This document shows positions 59,954 to 64,000 of a stretch of DNA of 64,000 bases, piece after piece (within the stretch, counting starts at the first letter, position 1; each line of letters starts with the position of its first letter). Both the position numbers and the translations under genes were made by a program. The DNA is from Astrocystis sublimbata (taxonomy: Eukaryota > Ascomycota > Sordariomycetes > Xylariales > Xylariaceae), in assembly GCA_022453515.1 (NCBI GenBank), contig JAJNNY010000020.1, positions 186,001-250,000 of the forward strand. The letters are read 5' to 3'. The notes under the pieces are model-generated. The model searched no databases. It worked only from the letters and a program-made list of their open reading frames with translations, and was not told the DNA's origin.

Positions 59954-60209
59954 CCAGAGCATGTCAGTGGTTTGTCGAGATTAATCCTTCCCTCGTCACA
60001 CACACCACCGTCAACCAACTCCTCCCCACTCCATCTGTAGTACTAGCAACTGTTCGATTATACTCTTGCGTATCGCCTACGGCTCTTCCGCCGATTAATT
60101 AATTACATTCGAATCACCTTCTCTGATCGTCATTAGCCACCAGCTAGAGAGAAGAAGACGACAGGGAAGTATATCACCCATCCGTCATCAACCCAGACTC
60201 ACTGTCCAA

Positions 60210-60651
60210 ATGACAACAACAACTCAATTCCGCCTAAACCCGGCGGCGGCCATTTTTGTTCCTCAGAAGAACAATAACAACACAACGGTGACTGACCCCC
60301 AATCGGTCCCCCTTAATGAAAATGGACTCGTCCACATCGAGTCCACCTTCGGTGGCGGCGACAACGCCAGCATCAAATCTCCTTTCGCCAGATGCAACAC
60401 CATCATCGTCGCCCCCGGAGCCAGAGGAGCAACCACACAAGCAACCACACAAGCAACAGGACCAAACCAAGGTCCAAGACAATGACAATGCCTTCGACTG
60501 GCAATTCGAAGAAGTCGACAACACGAAAAGAGCGCTAGAAGAGGCGGAACGCGAGGAGCGTCGCGTCGGAGGCCCCCACCTGGCATGCCTCATCGAAAAA
60601 ATGAGAAGACGATGGGCCCTCGAGCAACAAGGCCGGGACTGGGTGGAATAG
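60210..60651 (+). CDS. possible small gene encoding a PAM2 (poly(A)-binding protein contact) motif
   Basis: The frame from ATG 60210 starts MTTTTQFRLNPAAAIFVPQK. FRLNPAAAIFVP matches the PAM2 consensus (xxLNxxAxxFxP), which binds the MLLE domain of poly(A)-binding protein. This frame closes at 60485. A second frame, overlapping from 60316, ends at 60651 with a hydrophilic helical tail (FDWQFEEVDNTKRALEEAER, then ACLIEKMRRRWALEQQG). An intron starting at GTGACT (60288) and ending at an AG in the CAAG/CAACAG run (for example 60459) would join the two frames, but several acceptors fit and none is decisive. An upstream TATAAATA and CT-rich leader support transcription. Without splicing evidence the product may be only the 91-aa first frame. 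Confidence 0.45.
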
Positions 60652-60853
60652 GCTGACTCGCCTATACGACAGGCTGAGAATGCGGATGCAGTGAGTGCTC
60701 GCTCCATGCGAGAGGGAAGTAAGAGAAGCAAATACGAAAACCAAAACCTGCTTAAACACACATGACAGCAGAAGGCAACGCAATACAACGTAATGCGATG
60801 CACGAAGCCCCTGGCTGGGTTTCGACTGACACGGTCCCATATCCAAACTCCCC

Positions 60854-60887
<34 letters not shown>

Positions 60888-63800
60888 AAGCAATGAAAGG
60901 AAACGAGACATGATGAGACTACGAAATGGAACGACCTGAAATGACGGCGATATCGGAATCAACAGCATGATTCCTGAGGGGGGTCAATTCTTTAAAGCAT
61001 AGCCAGTGTTTATTTATACCCTTGCCAATTGTGGCTGTAGCTATAGCTGTCGGAGTAGATAGATAGATCGCAAGATCACAACATACCTTGTGTTGATACA
61101 ATTTGATTTTGATCCTCAACACGCCTTTTCTCGTGCTCGTAGATGACTGTATCGGAAAGTAGTATGTATGTAGTGTTTGTGAGTTCACGTATTCATATAC
61201 TTTGTTGTGGAACTATGATTTGTGTGAAAAATTGGCGTCTCGTGATAATTAATTGAAGCAATTACGAAATCGTATTCGCAAGGCTTCGCGATAAGGTAAG
61301 TTATTTCTCAAATAGGTATTAATTCTTGATAAGGATTCGCGTAGGCTGAGATCCAATCTAATTATCGTTTGCTCATACATAATCCCACTTGGAGGGCGAG
61401 TGGCGGTACCTCATGATTTTCGATATATACTTAAATCTAGAAATACGGATCTTGAAATCTTTGATATGGTGATCGAGGTCGGAATCTCATCTATGGAGAT
61501 GGGCGTGATGCCTGTGTCATTGCCGTCTTCATATCGGTAGTAGCGATTGCTTCATCGCTCACTCGTCACCTGCTCAATTAAGGCGATCATGCCTGACGAC
61601 CTGAAAAAGCCAGTCTAGATACCTACGTAGATCAGCATGGTCAAACTAGGGATACATAGATATTGTAGATTTATCAAATGATCCTTTAGGAATCGGGAGC
61701 GCGAATCACGGAGTGTCATCCCATTGGCTTGATTTGGTTTTGGCATTGTCTGCATCTACCTTATGCATATCGTTAACCGCGCAAGCGCTCCTTGTATCTC
61801 TTCAAAGGCAGCGACAACGACTAGCAAGAAACGAAGGGCCATGGCACTAGGATCAAGAACAACATACAGAATTTGCTATAATCGTCCCCTTCGCCTGTTC
61901 GTCTGACAAGCCGCTTGTAAGTCACTGCTCCCCCCTACTTCTTCTAACGATGGGATTCAACATCATCATCAATGTCACCCTCATCCTCGCCCTCGTCCTT
62001 GTCATCTGCGACGAATCAGGTCCGCAGCTCTAACCGCAACACTACCAAAAGATAGAACGTTATCAACTCGGAGAGTTGACCGTCTGCGTCTGCGGCCATC
62101 TTTGTGACACTATCCGTGCACTGGTAATACATGTCTCGCAAAGTGTCCTCTCTGGTAGGCATCAATTGACAATACCTCGCAGTGATTGCCACCACGTAGT
62201 TATAGCGAAGTCATCAAGGATCCAGAGTGACGACGATATCGACGACTGCTCTTGCCTTATATTCACTTCTCCCTCTATCAGTATGATACCACTAGTACCA
62301 CCATCTTCCTCAAAGAGACTGTTGGTTTCTGTTGATCAACGACTAGGATCTCCGCGTTCCCCTTCGCATCCACGAGAGTTCCCAAAACATGTGGCTTCGT
62401 CGACCATCATTCGTTTTCCCGTTGTTGGACGAGTACCACCACCAACTTGCCAAATCCTCAGCTATCGCTATAACAAGAGTAACAGATGTTAGGTCACAAT
62501 AGCTACCTAAACATGTCTAGCTCTTGCAACATCTGACCATAATTACAGTCCCGTGACGGCCATTCTCTGCTATCTGTCTGTTTTCGCCCTGGAACACTTT
62601 AGACCTGTGCTATTTTGATCTTATGTCATGATTTATTACACTTAAGCCAATGCAACCAAGAATAACTCTATGGATAACGCGTTTCCATGTCATGTATCCA
62701 AAACCTCTTAGTAAATGATTTCTCTGGCTAATGAGGGGTGGGACAGTGAAATCAGATTTTGCTCGAGTGCCCGCAGTCAGTCGCTCACGTTCAAATATCT
62801 TCGGGAAATAAGCTTGTCCGTAGTATTGGGGAAGTACGACGCTTGAGAGCAGGGAAACCGGTGTGTTCATGGTTTTGAGATCGTACGTAGAGTGATTGAC
62901 TGAGTCGGCAGCTAGGTAAGCAGATGCAGGCACGACATCGCCCATCCAACAGATGTAGTGCCACTCGTGAAACATATAAGGGGCATGCAAGTGGTCTCGC
63001 CTCTCTACCTTCCCTAGTGAATTGAAATGATACTGCTGAAGGAAGGTTGTTACTCGTACTGAGTATAAAAGTCGTATGGGAGTATGTTGTAGTTGCTACC
63101 TACACCTACACCGACATATACGCAAAAGAAGAGATTTCCCATAGTTTTGATATTTGAGGCTAGTAGTTAGTAATGATGGCCTCCCTGTCCTTCGAAAACA
63201 AACAATTGATGTGCTCACCGCAGCGGAAAACTAGAGTTGAGATAGGCGAAGGCCTACCTTGCCTCGCAACACCCTCAATCAAAGGGAATAAGGAGAATGG
63301 GCGTGCTCGAGCTTAACATCTTTACTCGGATGCTTGCGGCTGATGCGATTTCCTAGTATCCAAGGTGATAACTGTGATGTGATCAATATACTCGCTCTCA
63401 TGCCCCCGAACCTTGGTTGGCCGCGACTCAAAATGGCTTGCTATCCATCACTTTCACTCAAAATGGTCACGACGGACTATCTACATGTCAGAACGTGTTA
63501 TCACTCAAGCCACGGGCTGTTCAGCAGTGAATGCACGAGTATTCAAATGCAAGTTGACACTGTCTCATAGAACGAGGGTAATCTTCCCGGGCTTGCCCTC
63601 CTCCGAACACGAAGTATTTACAGTACAGTACACGACATGACGCACGCGAGAAGTAAGATAATTGTACTCACAACTCAAATGCATCATTGTTCAAAAGATC
63701 CGGAACCTTTTCCGACGACTCATTATGTGCAACGAAAGAGACACATGGCGATTGTGACTCGTGAGACGCTTGGTAGCAATTGCACCCCTAACCGGAGTCT

Positions 63801-64000
63801 AGCACCAGGAATATCGCAGTCTTGCATTCAATCAACCAGTTTATGATCCAATTCTATTCCCACAGATTCTATGCTCACCGAAAAAGAAACACAATCTCAA
63901 TTACCTACTACCTAAGCTAAGCTCCTGTCGCGGTGCAAATTAGCATGTGAGAACTGAGATGCTGCAGCACCTATAAAGGACAACCGTAGCGCTTTTCACA
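60652..64000. other. gene-free window end
   Basis: About 3.3 kb with an (AC)n tract at 60855-60882, AT-rich stretches and TACCTA steps. A 27-codon frame at 61950-62033 encodes a hydrophobic peptide (separate finding); nothing else is supportable. Confidence 0.45.
60855..60882. repeat. (AC)n microsatellite
   Basis: About 14 AC units followed by a short A run, just downstream of the PAM2-motif gene. Confidence 0.9.

Larger units (their letters stand above)
52620..60209. other. very long gene-poor region
   Basis: About 7.6 kb in which I cannot support any gene. It contains (TCCAG)n near 53695-53720, CAGCAG/AGCAA runs near 54415-54440, a TGTGCCTGC-rich tract near 55195-55255, a G-rich tract near 55390-55430 and a run of 20 T at 59714-59733. 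Open frames such as 55594-56178 (minus) have no family match and no splicing support. Part is probably the leader and promoter of the C2H2 gene. Confidence 0.5.

Noticed and set aside
62076..62492. 138-codon plus-strand frame
   Set aside because: No domain, no consistent promoter or intron structure; likely chance.

Overview
The window is nuclear DNA of a filamentous ascomycete (Pezizomycotina, most likely a Sordariomycete). Short spliceosomal introns (mostly 50-100 bp, GT..AG), fungal-specific families (SconB/Met30, Atg17, LaeA-like methyltransferase, highly reducing polyketide synthase, AIM6-like protein), a split tRNA-Asn and intergenic DNA rich in TAGGTA/ACCTAC steps all point there. No sequence search was possible; genes were assembled by eye from reading frames and splice sites, and family names rest on recognised motifs.

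Layout. 0-8 kb holds housekeeping genes: the sulfur-control F-box/WD40 protein (SconB/Met30 type), a mitochondrial succinate/fumarate carrier (Sfc1/AcuL type) and twinfilin. Two diverged inverted copies of an unknown AT-rich repeat lie in the gaps beside them. 8.9-27 kb is the accessory part: a G-alpha-like protein with a changed GTPase core, a nine-exon highly reducing PKS (KS-AT-DH-cMT-ER-KR-ACP, 2597 aa), a LaeA-like methyltransferase of eleven exons on the opposite strand, and a small class I methyltransferase. These look like the core of an undescribed polyketide locus. 27.9-31 kb has a RING protein, a decayed partial second copy of it, two sets of imperfect tandem repeats, and tRNA-Asn(GUU).

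31-38.7 kb holds a DUF218 protein divergent from a ferric reductase, with two exact ATCTGATAA sites (the iron GATA-factor consensus) between them, then an MFS transporter and a secreted protein that fuses a Cys-containing domain to an AIM6-like phosphodiesterase domain. 40-47 kb holds a small secreted cysteine-rich protein, a riboflavin-kinase-like protein with an altered catalytic position, and Atg17. From 47 kb on the window is gene-poor: one C2H2 transcription factor (50.6-52.6 kb), a possible small gene with a PAM2 motif (60.2 kb), and long low-complexity gaps.

The links between genes are inferences: PKS plus two methyltransferases as a biosynthetic unit, the ferric reductase under iron-GATA control, and the RING fragment as a dead tandem duplicate.
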